Notes: generated from the sequence alone by a model not told the origin. Counted from the first letter of the stretch, positions 42,758 through 51,677 are shown. The stretch is 64,000 bases of DNA from an uncultured Porphyromonadaceae bacterium (GCA_946414395.1 CAMKOE010000004.1:1-64000); one strand, 5' to 3'. Made by a program: numbers and translations.

Positions 42758-42795
42758 CAAAAATAACTGAAAGGATTCTGCGTTAGATTAATGAA

Positions 42796-43029
42796 ATGAA
42801 TCTAGATTTGTTCATAGAGAATTTTGCGGATCTGCTCGATGAAACAGACCCCGACACTATACATGCCAACACTCATTTCAAGAAATTGAACGAGTGGTCT
42901 TCACTTGTGGCCTTGTCGGTCATTGCCATGATTGACGAGGAATATGATGTTGAATTCCGTGGCGATGACATTCGCAACAGTACCACTATTGAAGATTTAT
43001 TTAATATCGTGAAGTCAAGGGTAGAGTGA
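42796..43029 (+). CDS. Acyl carrier protein C (EWSSL type)
   Basis: This 77-residue acyl carrier protein has the site LNEWSSLVAL; Ser36 should bear phosphopantetheine and Ser35 replaces the usual Asp. It aligns well over its full length with ACP A (for example ENFADLLDETD versus ENFAEQFDDTD), indicating a duplication. It starts the second promoter-led operon and precedes the second KAS III-like gene, mirroring the ACP A/KAS III arrangement. Confidence 0.9.
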   Translation: MNLDLFIENFADLLDETDPDTIHANTHFKKLNEWSSLVALSVIAMIDEEYDVEFRGDDIRNSTTIEDLFNIVKSRVE

Positions 43030-43134
43030 TGGATTGTCAATTGGTAATCGAGCCCAGTCATCATGTCAACTGATGGCTCTTTGCTTGATTGTCATAACTG
43101 AGTTCTTGTATAAACCTTCATTAGCCTTAATTTT

Positions 43135-44184
43135 ATGGCAAAAATCACATTCCAGGGTGTCGGCATCAAGGCCTTAAGTGCTTGTGTCCCATCTGATATC
43201 GTTAGCAATAAGGACCTGGGTTACCTCATCCCCGAAGAGGAAATCAGCAAGGTGATTGATAATATAGGCATCGTGGAGCGTCGCATCGCCCCCGATGATG
43301 TGACCGCGAGCGACTTGTGTTACAGTGCCGCCCAGCGATTGATGCAAGACAACGGCATCGCCCCCGACAGCATTGATGTCCTGATTTTCATGAGCCAGAC
43401 AGGGGACTACCGCATCCCGGCCACCTCCTGCATCATGCAGCACCGCCTGGGACTCCCCAAGTCAACGATGTGTTTTGATATCTCGCTGGGTTGTTCGGGT
43501 TACTTGTTTGCCTTGAGCACGGCCTTTGCCTATGCCTCGATGGAGGGCATCAACAGGGTGCTGCTGCTCGATGGTGAGACTTTTTCCAAAATTGTTAATC
43601 GACGTGACAAGGTGGATTGGCCCCTCTATGGTGATGCCGGAACGGCAACGCTCATCGAGAAAGGCGATTACGGAAGTTCGACATTCATACTGAATACCGA
43701 CGGCTGCGGTGAGGATGCGATTAAGATACACGCTGGGATGCGCAATCCCGTAACAGCCGACTCCTGTGTCGAGCGCGAACAGGAAGACGGCAACGTCCGC
43801 AACGACCTGGAAGTCTTCATGGATGGCATGGACGTTTTCAATTTCGCCATCAGCAAGGTTCCCAAGTGCGTGAAGCAGTTGCTCAGCGAGACCGACCACA
43901 CGATTGACGATGTGGATTATCTCGTTTTCCACCAGGCCAACCGCTTCATGATGGACTTCTTTGTCAAGAAACTCAAGATTGCTCCCGACCGTGTTCCCTA
44001 CTGCATCGGCAAGTATGGCAACACCAGCAGCACTTCCATCCCCTTGACGGTCGCTAGTGAACTGAATGGACGCCTGGATGGCGACCACACTGTTGTCATG
44101 AGTGGGTTTGGCGCGGGCTTGAGTTGGGGAGCGGCCCTCTTGCAGATGCGCGATTGCAAGGTTTCTCCTGTCTTTGATTATTAA
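43135..44184 (+). CDS. KAS III-like enzyme 2
   Basis: This 349-residue FabH-family protein has a complete triad: Cys120 in SLGCSGY, His266 in VFHQANR and Asn296 in GKYGNTSSTSIP. GFGAGLSWGAALL is the C-terminal glycine loop. It is clearly related to KAS III-like enzyme 1 (same spacing to Cys120, similar C-terminus ending VSPVFDY versus ISPIITY). Its stop overlaps the VOC start by one base, and FkbH and ACP D lie in the same operon. A condensing or acyl-transfer step using glyceryl-ACP is plausible. Confidence 0.92.
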   Translation: MAKITFQGVGIKALSACVPSDIVSNKDLGYLIPEEEISKVIDNIGIVERRIAPDDVTASDLCYSAAQRLMQDNGIAPDSIDVLIFMSQTGDYRIPATSCIMQHRLGLPKSTMCFDISLGCSGYLFALSTAFAYASMEGINRVLLLDGETFSKIVNRRDKVDWPLYGDAGTATLIEKGDYGSSTFILNTDGCGEDAIKIHAGMRNPVTADSCVEREQEDGNVRNDLEVFMDGMDVFNFAISKVPKCVKQLLSETDHTIDDVDYLVFHQANRFMMDFFVKKLKIAPDRVPYCIGKYGNTSSTSIPLTVASELNGRLDGDHTVVMSGFGAGLSWGAALLQMRDCKVSPVFDY

Positions 44185-44603
44185 TGGACAATTTTCTCTC
44201 GTTCCATCACATTGGCATTGCATGCCGACAGATTGCCAGGACCCAGGCATTCTATGAGGCGATGGGCTATGACGCTTCACCTGTCGTTGATGATCCCATC
44301 CAGCATGTGCGCGTGTGCTTCCTGACCAAGGCTGGTGAACCTTGTGTTGAACTGCTGGAGCCGCTCGACGGGGAAAGCCCCGTGGCGCGCATTCTGGCAA
44401 CGGTCGGCGTGTCGCCCTACCACATGTGCTACAAGGTTGACGACATTGCCGCTGCTGTAGCCCGCCTGCGTGAGCAGCGCTTTCTGCTGGTGAGCGGTCC
44501 CGTGCCTGCCTGTGCGATGGGCCAGCGTCGAGTGGCGTTCCTGTTTAACAAAAATGTGGGGCTCATCGAGTTGGTTGAGTCCAGTCCTGTTGCCATTGAG
44601 TGA
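44184..44603 (+). CDS. VOC (glyoxalase/methylmalonyl-CoA epimerase-like) protein
   Basis: This 139-residue protein has two beta-alpha-beta-beta-beta modules of the vicinal oxygen chelate fold. Candidate metal ligands are His8/His9 in FHHIGIA, Glu in CVELLEPL, His in PYHMCYKV and Glu in GLIELVES, the same order as in methylmalonyl-CoA epimerase. Such enzymes handle 2-substituted acyl thioesters, so epimerising or isomerising an ACP- or CoA-bound acyl group is a sensible guess. It overlaps KAS III 2 by one base and the next gene by about 8. Confidence 0.85.
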   Translation: MDNFLSFHHIGIACRQIARTQAFYEAMGYDASPVVDDPIQHVRVCFLTKAGEPCVELLEPLDGESPVARILATVGVSPYHMCYKVDDIAAAVARLREQRFLLVSGPVPACAMGQRRVAFLFNKNVGLIELVESSPVAIE

Positions 44604-45639
44604 AATTCTGTTGACATATATCGTCCCTGTGTACAACACCGAAGCCTATGTGCTGCGGTGTTTGCAATCTATTGCTGACCAAGGTCTTGACTCTGCTGAA
44701 TATGAGGTGATTGTCGTTGATGACGGTTCTACCGACGCCTCTAGAGCCGTCGTGGAAACCTTTGCGGCAGACCATCCCTCCATCCGCCTCTTGAGCCAGC
44801 CCAACCAGGGAGTGAGCGTTGCCCGCAATTTGGCCTTGGACAATGCCCGAGGCCGTTATATTCAGTTTGTTGACAGTGACGACTATCTCTTGCCTGGCAA
44901 GATGCAAGTGCTGCTGCGGCGAGCGCTGGACGAGCGCCTTGATGTGCTGCTGTTTAATTTCAGCAACATCGATTCCGATGGCAATCCTTTACCCCAGGCC
45001 CAGGACAACGTTTTTCCCTCGACACAGGTCTCCACGGGCCCAGAATTCCTTGACACCCACCCAATGACGCCCTACGTATGGCGCTTTCTCATCCGCCGCG
45101 GTTTTTTTGAGCAAGGCAATGACTACCTGGGACCTGAACGCGGTTGGCGACGCGGCTGGCGGTTCGACACTTCGCTCATCGTGTGTGAGGATGGCGCTCT
45201 GATTGCCCGTTTCATGTTGGATGCTGGGCGTATGGCCTATGACGACACTGTTGTCTATTGTTATGTGGACCGTGGCGATAGCGCGATGCACAGCATTGAC
45301 TTGAATCACATCGCCAGGCGTCTTCACAGTCAGGTGGATTCGGCCGCTTCGATTGATGGAACCATTAGTCGCTATGAGTCGCAATCGGGACGGCGTGCCC
45401 CTGCCAGTGTCGCTGGCATCAGAAATGTGTACCTGTACTTCTCGATGACCAAGGCCTTGACCTGCGGCCTCGTTGACGACGTGCTGCAGCACATCAGGCA
45501 AGTGGGCCTTTTCCCGTTCCCCTGCATTGGTCCAGAGGCCAATTACGGCGGAGCGCGGTGGAAGGTGATTCACTGGCTGATGATGCGTCCGGCCATCTGG
45601 AAGGCTTTAAGTAAAATATATCGATTGATCAGAAAGTAG
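44596..45639 (+). CDS. Family 2 glycosyltransferase
   Basis: This GT2 enzyme of about 347 residues has LTYIVPVYNTEAYVLRCLQS, VIVVDDGSTDASRAVVE and FVDSDDYLLPG. No ATG is suitably placed. TTG at 44596 (overlapping the VOC stop) or TTG at 44611 is the likely start, so the 5' limit is uncertain by 5 codons. Its position between the VOC and FkbH genes ties one glycosyl transfer to the acyl pathway. The C-terminal part is predicted cytosolic with a basic end. Confidence 0.87.
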   Translation: MSEILLTYIVPVYNTEAYVLRCLQSIADQGLDSAEYEVIVVDDGSTDASRAVVETFAADHPSIRLLSQPNQGVSVARNLALDNARGRYIQFVDSDDYLLPGKMQVLLRRALDERLDVLLFNFSNIDSDGNPLPQAQDNVFPSTQVSTGPEFLDTHPMTPYVWRFLIRRGFFEQGNDYLGPERGWRRGWRFDTSLIVCEDGALIARFMLDAGRMAYDDTVVYCYVDRGDSAMHSIDLNHIARRLHSQVDSAASIDGTISRYESQSGRRAPASVAGIRNVYLYFSMTKALTCGLVDDVLQHIRQVGLFPFPCIGPEANYGGARWKVIHWLMMRPAIWKALSKIYRLIRK

Positions 45640-45641
45640 TG

Positions 45642-47234
45642 ATGACGACTTTTGTCTTTCGCAATCAGACGGTTGAGCCCTTTCTCGGCTATGACGGCAT
45701 GACCTACTCGGGCTATGACGACATCAGCCAGACGCCCACAAGCGTTGACCGGTATATATGGTTCTATCAGGTCCCTGTCAATCCCGATGCGTGCCAGTTG
45801 GCCCGGGAAATTGATTCTTATAGCGATAAACTTGACCTTGTGCTGTCTGGAATCACCCAGGATAGGCCATTTGTCGTTTTCTCGTTGGTAAATCTTTTCC
45901 CATTGAAGTTCACTGGAAAAGACAATCAAGTCGCTGAAGCCATTACAGGCTTCAATCAGCACATCGCCCGCTTGGCGATGGAACGTCCCAATGTCAAGTG
46001 GGTGGATTTCTCCGGTTTTACGGGCCGTTATGCCGCCGATGCCTTGGTGGACTGGAAATACTATCTCATGTCACAGACGCTGCTCAATCCCAAGTTGGCC
46101 AAGCCCTTCCACGACTGGTGGTCCGGTATCGAGCGGGAATTGATGATGCAGCGCAAGAAGTGCCTCGTGCTCGACCTGGACAATACGTTGTGGGGTGGGG
46201 TGCTCGGCGAGGATGGCATCGATGGCATTCAACTGGGAGGCGACTATCCCGGCAAGGCCTTTACCTACTGGCAGCGCTCTCTGCTGCAGTTGGCTCACAA
46301 TGGTGTGATTCTGGCTGTGTGCAGCAAGAACAACGAGGCCGACGTCGATGAGGCATGGCGGGTGAATCCCCACATGGTGCTCAAGCGCGAACACTTCAGC
46401 GCCTTGCGCATCAACTGGCAAGACAAGGCCACCAACATCCGCCAACTGGCCGACGAACTCAACATCGGCCTTGACAGCATGGTCTTCCTGGATGACAATC
46501 CTGCCGAGCGTGAACTGGTCAGGCAGATGCTTCCACAGGTCGAAGTTCCGGATTTTCCCGAGAAACCTTACCTGCTCATTCCATTCTTCAAGCAACTGGT
46601 TGAAAAATACTTTATGGCCTATGACGTGACCGACGAGGACCGCAGCAAGACCGAGCAGTATCGTGCCAACGCCCTTCGCCGTGCCGAGCAGGCGCGCTTC
46701 ATCGACCTCGACAGTTATCTCTACAGTCTTGACATCTCACTCGATATCCTGCCGGCCGACGAGCACAACCTGCCGCGCATTGCCCAGATGACCCAGAAGA
46801 CCAACCAGTTTAACCTGACCACGCGCCGCTATACCGAGAGCGACGTGCGTCATCGGCTCGATCAGGGTTGGCGCGTTTATTGCATGCGGGTGAGTGACCG
46901 GTTCGGTGATAGTGGCATTACAGCAGCGATTTTCCTTCAACCCGTTGGAGACGATGCCGTGAACATCGACAACTTGCTGCTCAGTTGCCGCATCCTGGGC
47001 AAGGGCATCGAGGAGGCTTTTGTCAAGACGGTGCTCAACCTGATGCGCCTCGATGGGGTGAAAAAGGTCATGGCCGATTACCTGCCCACGGCCAAGAATG
47101 GCCAGACGGCCGACTTCTATGACCGAATGGGGCTGACGTGTGTCCGCGTCGGCGACGATGGAGCCAGACATTACGAGTTGGACTTGACTAGTGTTTATGA
47201 AATCAAGAATTGTTATAACATAAGGGTATTATGA
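45642..47234 (+). CDS. FkbH-like HAD protein (glyceryl-ACP synthase type)
   Basis: This 530-residue protein has the FkbH architecture: an N-terminal SGNH-like region, a HAD domain with LVLDLDNTLWGG (Asp178, Asp180), CSKNN and FLDDNPAE, and a C-terminal GNAT-like region from about residue 380. FkbH proteins dephosphorylate 1,3-bisphosphoglycerate and load the glyceryl group onto an ACP as a thioester. Length matches the longer FkbH forms. The stop overlaps the start of ACP D, the obvious partner. A GTG one codon upstream is also possible as start. Confidence 0.92.
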   Translation: MTTFVFRNQTVEPFLGYDGMTYSGYDDISQTPTSVDRYIWFYQVPVNPDACQLAREIDSYSDKLDLVLSGITQDRPFVVFSLVNLFPLKFTGKDNQVAEAITGFNQHIARLAMERPNVKWVDFSGFTGRYAADALVDWKYYLMSQTLLNPKLAKPFHDWWSGIERELMMQRKKCLVLDLDNTLWGGVLGEDGIDGIQLGGDYPGKAFTYWQRSLLQLAHNGVILAVCSKNNEADVDEAWRVNPHMVLKREHFSALRINWQDKATNIRQLADELNIGLDSMVFLDDNPAERELVRQMLPQVEVPDFPEKPYLLIPFFKQLVEKYFMAYDVTDEDRSKTEQYRANALRRAEQARFIDLDSYLYSLDISLDILPADEHNLPRIAQMTQKTNQFNLTTRRYTESDVRHRLDQGWRVYCMRVSDRFGDSGITAAIFLQPVGDDAVNIDNLLLSCRILGKGIEEAFVKTVLNLMRLDGVKKVMADYLPTAKNGQTADFYDRMGLTCVRVGDDGARHYELDLTSVYEIKNCYNIRVL

Positions 47235-47455
47235 ATTTGGAAGAGAAAATTTTGGGAATCATGCGTGAGGTGTTTGACACCACTGATGTCAACGAGCAGA
47301 CGTCTCAGCGCAATTGTGAGAACTGGGACTCGCTGCGCCATCTCTCGCTCGCATCCGAGTTAGAGGAAGCCTTTGACATCGAACTTGAACCAGAGGAAAT
47401 CGGCCAGATGACCGACTTCTCGCGTGTTGTGGAAACCGTCAGGGCCAAGCAATGA
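47231..47455 (+). CDS. Acyl carrier protein D
   Basis: This 74-residue acyl carrier protein has a canonical site, NCENWDSLRHLSL, with Asp33 and phosphopantetheine Ser34. It overlaps FkbH by four bases (ATGA), the same coupling seen for FkbH/ACP pairs in polyketide clusters, so it is the probable glyceryl acceptor. It closes the acyl region; the next gene is unrelated. Confidence 0.93.
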   Translation: MNLEEKILGIMREVFDTTDVNEQTSQRNCENWDSLRHLSLASELEEAFDIELEPEEIGQMTDFSRVVETVRAKQ

Positions 47456-47544
47456 CCTCTCTCGTCAATGTGATGTGATTACATGCGGCGCAAGGGCAAT
47501 GACATCCTTGTGCCGTTCATTTTTCTTGAATTGGTGCTTCTTTT

Positions 47545-48600
47545 ATGAAATATTTGTTCCGTTTGATATCCATTATAGCGGCCTTTGTCCTGCTCTTCGC
47601 GGCCTATGGCGGGCGTGTGGACCCCAATGTGTGGACCTTGCCCTCGCTGGCTACCCTGGCCCTGCCTGCTGTGGCCATCATGGTGGTTGCCCTGTTGCTG
47701 CTGCTGGCGTTGTTCAGGCAGTGGCGGTCGGCGGTTGTCCTTGCTGCGGCCTTGCTGCTGTCGTGGCCCACTTTGAAGTTGATCTGCCCGTTCAATCTCT
47801 CACATCAGTCAGCACACCAGGGGCGACCCCAACTCAAGGTCATTACCATGAACGTCACCCAGTTCAACTGGCAGGATGGCGCCACCAAACCCAGTGAGAA
47901 CATGCGCTACCTTCTCGATCAAGACGCCGATATCGTCGTGATTCAGGAAGGGCTGGTTTATTTCTCCTATGAGAAGACCAAGACAGTTGTTCCCATGCTC
48001 GATGAACTTTACAAGAAATATCCCTACCGCAAGAAGCATTTCTTTGACGTCGGCATCCTCTCCAAGTATCCTTTTACCGAGGTGCAATCCCCTGTGCTGG
48101 CTCAGGACAGCCTGGGCTATTTCATCAAGGCCTGGGACGTGGATGCGCCCGGTGGTAGCATCAGGGTGATGAGTATGCACTTGAGTTCCCTGCGTTTCAC
48201 GACCAACGACAGCCAACTCATCGAGTCGATGAATGTCCCGTCGGGGCGCAAGCAGCGCATTGAATCGGTCACCCGCAAACTCGATCATGGCTTTATCTCC
48301 CATGCGCGCCAGGCTGCGGCCATGAGGCAGGTGATCGATGAGTCGCCTGGCGACATCCTGGTCATGGGTGACATGAACGACACACCCGGCTCATTTGCCT
48401 ATCGCAAGATCTGCGGCGAAGACCTGCGTGATGCCTGGGCCGATGCGGGACTGGGACCCACCTATACCTTTCATGATCATCACATGTATGTGAAAATTGA
48501 TCACATCCTGTATCGTGGCGACTTGAGGTTGCTGCAATGCCGGCGCGACAAGGAAGGGGAGAGCGACCATTATCCGCTGGTCGCCGTCTTTGAAAGGTGA
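47545..48600 (+). CDS. Membrane-anchored endonuclease/exonuclease/phosphatase family protein
   Basis: This 351-residue protein has two or three N-terminal hydrophobic segments (about residues 5-22, 33-58 and 65-85) and then an EEP catalytic domain. VITMNVTQFNW, VVIQEG (metal Glu), MSMHLSS, MGDMNDTPGS and the C-terminal SDHYPLVAVF are the conserved motifs. The domain probably faces the periplasm. EEP members cleave phosphodiesters in nucleic acids or phospholipids; the substrate is not evident. It lies 89 bases after ACP D and may be read through from that operon. Confidence 0.9.
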   Translation: MKYLFRLISIIAAFVLLFAAYGGRVDPNVWTLPSLATLALPAVAIMVVALLLLLALFRQWRSAVVLAAALLLSWPTLKLICPFNLSHQSAHQGRPQLKVITMNVTQFNWQDGATKPSENMRYLLDQDADIVVIQEGLVYFSYEKTKTVVPMLDELYKKYPYRKKHFFDVGILSKYPFTEVQSPVLAQDSLGYFIKAWDVDAPGGSIRVMSMHLSSLRFTTNDSQLIESMNVPSGRKQRIESVTRKLDHGFISHARQAAAMRQVIDESPGDILVMGDMNDTPGSFAYRKICGEDLRDAWADAGLGPTYTFHDHHMYVKIDHILYRGDLRLLQCRRDKEGESDHYPLVAVFER

Positions 48601-48676
48601 GTCCGGCAACTCGCTTTTACACACTAAAAAGGCTCCTTTCCCGTTCTATACTATATAAACCGAATATAAAAGAACA

Positions 48677-50113
48677 ATGGCATTTAAGTCTATATTCTCA
48701 CTGCTGCTCGCCTCCGTCCTGATGCTGGTGGTCTGCTCGTCGTGTATCGAGGACGGTTTCACCACGTCATCCAGCGATGTGCTGGCGTTTAACAAGGACA
48801 CTGTGGCATTTGACACGGTGATAACCCTCCAAGGAACGGCCACCAAGCAGATGGTCATCTATAACCACAGCAAGAAGCAGATCAACATCTCCTCCATTAA
48901 GGTCGCCGGCCTGGCATCCAAGGGGCATTTCCATCTCAATGTGGATGGCGTGAGGGGCGATTCTTTCCAGAATGTCGAAATCCGTGGCAACGACTCAATC
49001 TATATCTTCATCGAGGCCTATCTCGACGAGATGGAACAGAACGAGCCCACGTTGCTTGAGGATCGCCTGGAGTTTGTCACCAATGGCGTGACCCAGAGTG
49101 TGCTGCTCAGCGCTTGGGGACAGGATGTGGTGCGCATCAATGGAGATACAATCAGGCGCAACACGCGCTTGACCGCTGTTAAGCCTTATCTCATCTATGA
49201 CACAATGTTTGTCTCGCCAGGTGCGACCTTGACCATCGACCCTGGCGCAACGCTACTCTTTCATGACAAGGCTGCCATCCGCTGCAAGGGGCGCATGCTG
49301 GCCAATGGCACTGTCGAGGAACCGATTACCTTCCGCGGCGACCGCCTGGATCATGTTGTGGGCACGACGAGTTTTGACGTGATGTCGGGACAGTGGGGTG
49401 GTGTCATTTTCTCGCCGACCAACAGAGTCACCAATGTGTTGAAGCATGTCGTCATGCGGGGTAGCAGCATCGGTATGCACTGCAGTCCAGACTATGTCGA
49501 TACGGTCAATTGTTCACTCAAACTCGTCAATTGTGTACTCACCAATTCGGCTTCGACCTGTCTGGCTACGGCTGCCTGCTATGTGCAACTCATTGGCACC
49601 GAAATCAGCGATGCGGCCGAGGAAGTCGCCTATTTTGCTGGCGGCAAGGTGATGGCCAGCCAGTGCACCTTCAGTAACAACTATTTGTTCGTGGCCCCCA
49701 CGTTGCCCCTCGTCAATATCTTTGACGTTGAGTTCACCGACGGCTCCATCGGGCGCATCAAGGCCTATTTTGACAATTGCATCCTCTACGGCCTCAGCCC
49801 CGAGATCAACGAGGGCACGCTCGATGATTTTGACGTCTATCTGCGCTATTGCCTGTTGAAGAGTTCGGGTAACGATGACGCCCACTTTATCAATTGCGTC
49901 TGGGAGGCCGACCCATGTTTCCTCACCTTGCGTGATGACCACTACTTTGATTACCGTCTGGGCAACGAGAGCGCTGCCATCGGCAAGGGAAATCCGGCAT
50001 TGTGTCCCGCCGAGGCCCGTTACGACCGCTACGGCAATGACCGCCTGGCTCGTGCGGCGATAGACCTGGGTGCCTATGTATGGAATTATATCGAAGAAGA
50101 AGAAAACCAGTAG
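48677..50113 (+). CDS. Lipoprotein with right-handed parallel beta-helix domain
   Basis: This 478-residue protein begins with a lipoprotein signal: LLASVLMLVVCSSC with lipidation probable at Cys23, followed by the acidic IED that resembles Bacteroidetes surface-export signals. An N-terminal beta domain (about 30-150) precedes a beta-helix region in which GATLTIDPGATLLFHDKAA and later turns repeat. The C-terminus includes an RYDRYGNDRLARAAIDLGAY segment typical of right-handed beta-helix proteins. It may bind or cleave polysaccharide, but no catalytic motif can be assigned. Confidence 0.8.
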   Translation: MAFKSIFSLLLASVLMLVVCSSCIEDGFTTSSSDVLAFNKDTVAFDTVITLQGTATKQMVIYNHSKKQINISSIKVAGLASKGHFHLNVDGVRGDSFQNVEIRGNDSIYIFIEAYLDEMEQNEPTLLEDRLEFVTNGVTQSVLLSAWGQDVVRINGDTIRRNTRLTAVKPYLIYDTMFVSPGATLTIDPGATLLFHDKAAIRCKGRMLANGTVEEPITFRGDRLDHVVGTTSFDVMSGQWGGVIFSPTNRVTNVLKHVVMRGSSIGMHCSPDYVDTVNCSLKLVNCVLTNSASTCLATAACYVQLIGTEISDAAEEVAYFAGGKVMASQCTFSNNYLFVAPTLPLVNIFDVEFTDGSIGRIKAYFDNCILYGLSPEINEGTLDDFDVYLRYCLLKSSGNDDAHFINCVWEADPCFLTLRDDHYFDYRLGNESAAIGKGNPALCPAEARYDRYGNDRLARAAIDLGAYVWNYIEEEENQ

Positions 50114-50126
50114 AACAATATTATTT

Positions 50127-51647
50127 ATGAAACGAATCCTCCTTTTCACATCGCTGCTAGTCCTCATGGCTGGTGGCATGATGGCCAACGGCTCCCAGTC
50201 GGCCCTCCCGTCACATTTGCCCAAGCATGAGTTTCGCGGCGCCTGGATGCACATCATCGGCCAGAAGCAGTATGCCCAGATGTCACCCGAGCAGACGCGC
50301 CAGTACCTCATCGAACAATTGGACCTCTTGCAGCGTGCCAACTGCAATGCCATTATCTGGCAAATTCGCCCGCAGGCCGATGCGGCCTATGTCAGCAATC
50401 TCGAGCCTTGGAGCCGCTGGCTCACGGGTGAACCGGGCAAGGCTCCTGATCCGGTGTGGGACCCCTTGCAGTTCATGATTGACCAGGCCCACAAGCGTGG
50501 CATGGAACTTCACGCCTGGATCAACCCATATCGCGTGACCAGCAGCGAGGACGACAAGCCGGCACAGGGACACATCTACTATGAGCATCCCGAGTGGTTC
50601 TTGAAATATGCCGACGGAAAAATCTATTTCGACCCGGGCCTGCCCGAGAGCCGTGACTTTATCGACAAGGTGGTGCGCGACATCCTCACCCGATATGACA
50701 TCGACGCCCTGCACATGGACGACTATTTCTATCCCTATCCCGTGACAGGCGTTGAGTTCCCCGACACAACGTCCTATAATGAATATGGCATCGGCTGGGA
50801 CAAGGACGACTGGCGCCGTCACAACGTGGACCTGCTCATCGAGCAGTTGCACAATACCATCCAGGAGGTCAAGCCCTGGGTGCGCTTCGGCATCAGCCCC
50901 TTCGGTATCTGGCGCAACAAGGCCAGCGACCCCGACGGTAGCGAGACCAACGGCCTGCAGTGCTATGATGCCCTGTATGCCGACTGCCCCAAGTGGACCG
51001 CACAGGGGTGGGTCGATTACATGGTGCCGCAACTCTACTGGGAACTGGAACACAAGGCCGCCAGCGACCTCGTGCTCATGCACTGGTGGAATGACCATGC
51101 CAATGGCCGACACATGTATTACGGACAGGCGCTCAACAATGTCATGTCCCACCAGGACATCGCCGACGAGGGCGGCAATCCCGCCAATCCCACCCAGTTG
51201 GACCACAAGATGCGCTTGCAGCGCTCAATGGAGAACGTGCATGGCGTGACCTGGTGGCCCGGTTATACCATCACCAGTAACTTCAAGGGCGCCCTCGACT
51301 CGCTGGCCAATTATCAGACCTGCCGCCCGGCACTCATTCCTGCCTACACCTGGCTCGATGACAAGGCTCCGCATACTGTTCACGACCTCAAGATCAAGAA
51401 GGTGGGCGGCAAGAAGTGCCTGGTGTGGCGTGCCCATGACACCGATGACCCCATGCAGCAGGCTGTCCGTTATGTCGTTTACCGCTTCCCCAAGGGCAAG
51501 AAAGCCTCTATCGATGATGCCGCCAGCATCCTGGCCATCACGGGCGAGACCGTCTTCCCGCTCCCCGACGGCGGTAAGGGCAACTGGCAATATGCCGTCA
51601 CGGCGCTCGACCGCTGCTGGAACGAGAGCGACCCAGTCAGGAAATAA
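50127..51647 (+). CDS. Secreted GHL10/DUF187 family glycoside hydrolase-like protein
   Basis: This roughly 506-residue exported protein has a signal peptide ending near ANGS (residues 1-22) and a TIM-barrel domain of the YngK-like GHL10 family. EFRGAWMHIIGQKQY opens the domain; AIIWQIRPQADAAY, HAWINPYRVT and DALHMDDYFYPYP are family signatures, the last containing likely catalytic Asp residues. A C-terminal fibronectin-like module follows residue ~420. The substrate is probably a peptidoglycan or surface glycan, by family analogy. ATG 50127 is chosen because the hydrophobic signal follows directly. Confidence 0.88.
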   Translation: MKRILLFTSLLVLMAGGMMANGSQSALPSHLPKHEFRGAWMHIIGQKQYAQMSPEQTRQYLIEQLDLLQRANCNAIIWQIRPQADAAYVSNLEPWSRWLTGEPGKAPDPVWDPLQFMIDQAHKRGMELHAWINPYRVTSSEDDKPAQGHIYYEHPEWFLKYADGKIYFDPGLPESRDFIDKVVRDILTRYDIDALHMDDYFYPYPVTGVEFPDTTSYNEYGIGWDKDDWRRHNVDLLIEQLHNTIQEVKPWVRFGISPFGIWRNKASDPDGSETNGLQCYDALYADCPKWTAQGWVDYMVPQLYWELEHKAASDLVLMHWWNDHANGRHMYYGQALNNVMSHQDIADEGGNPANPTQLDHKMRLQRSMENVHGVTWWPGYTITSNFKGALDSLANYQTCRPALIPAYTWLDDKAPHTVHDLKIKKVGGKKCLVWRAHDTDDPMQQAVRYVVYRFPKGKKASIDDAASILAITGETVFPLPDGGKGNWQYAVTALDRCWNESDPVRK

Positions 51648-51677
51648 CCTTCATCCCTTCCCGGACTGTGGGGTGAT

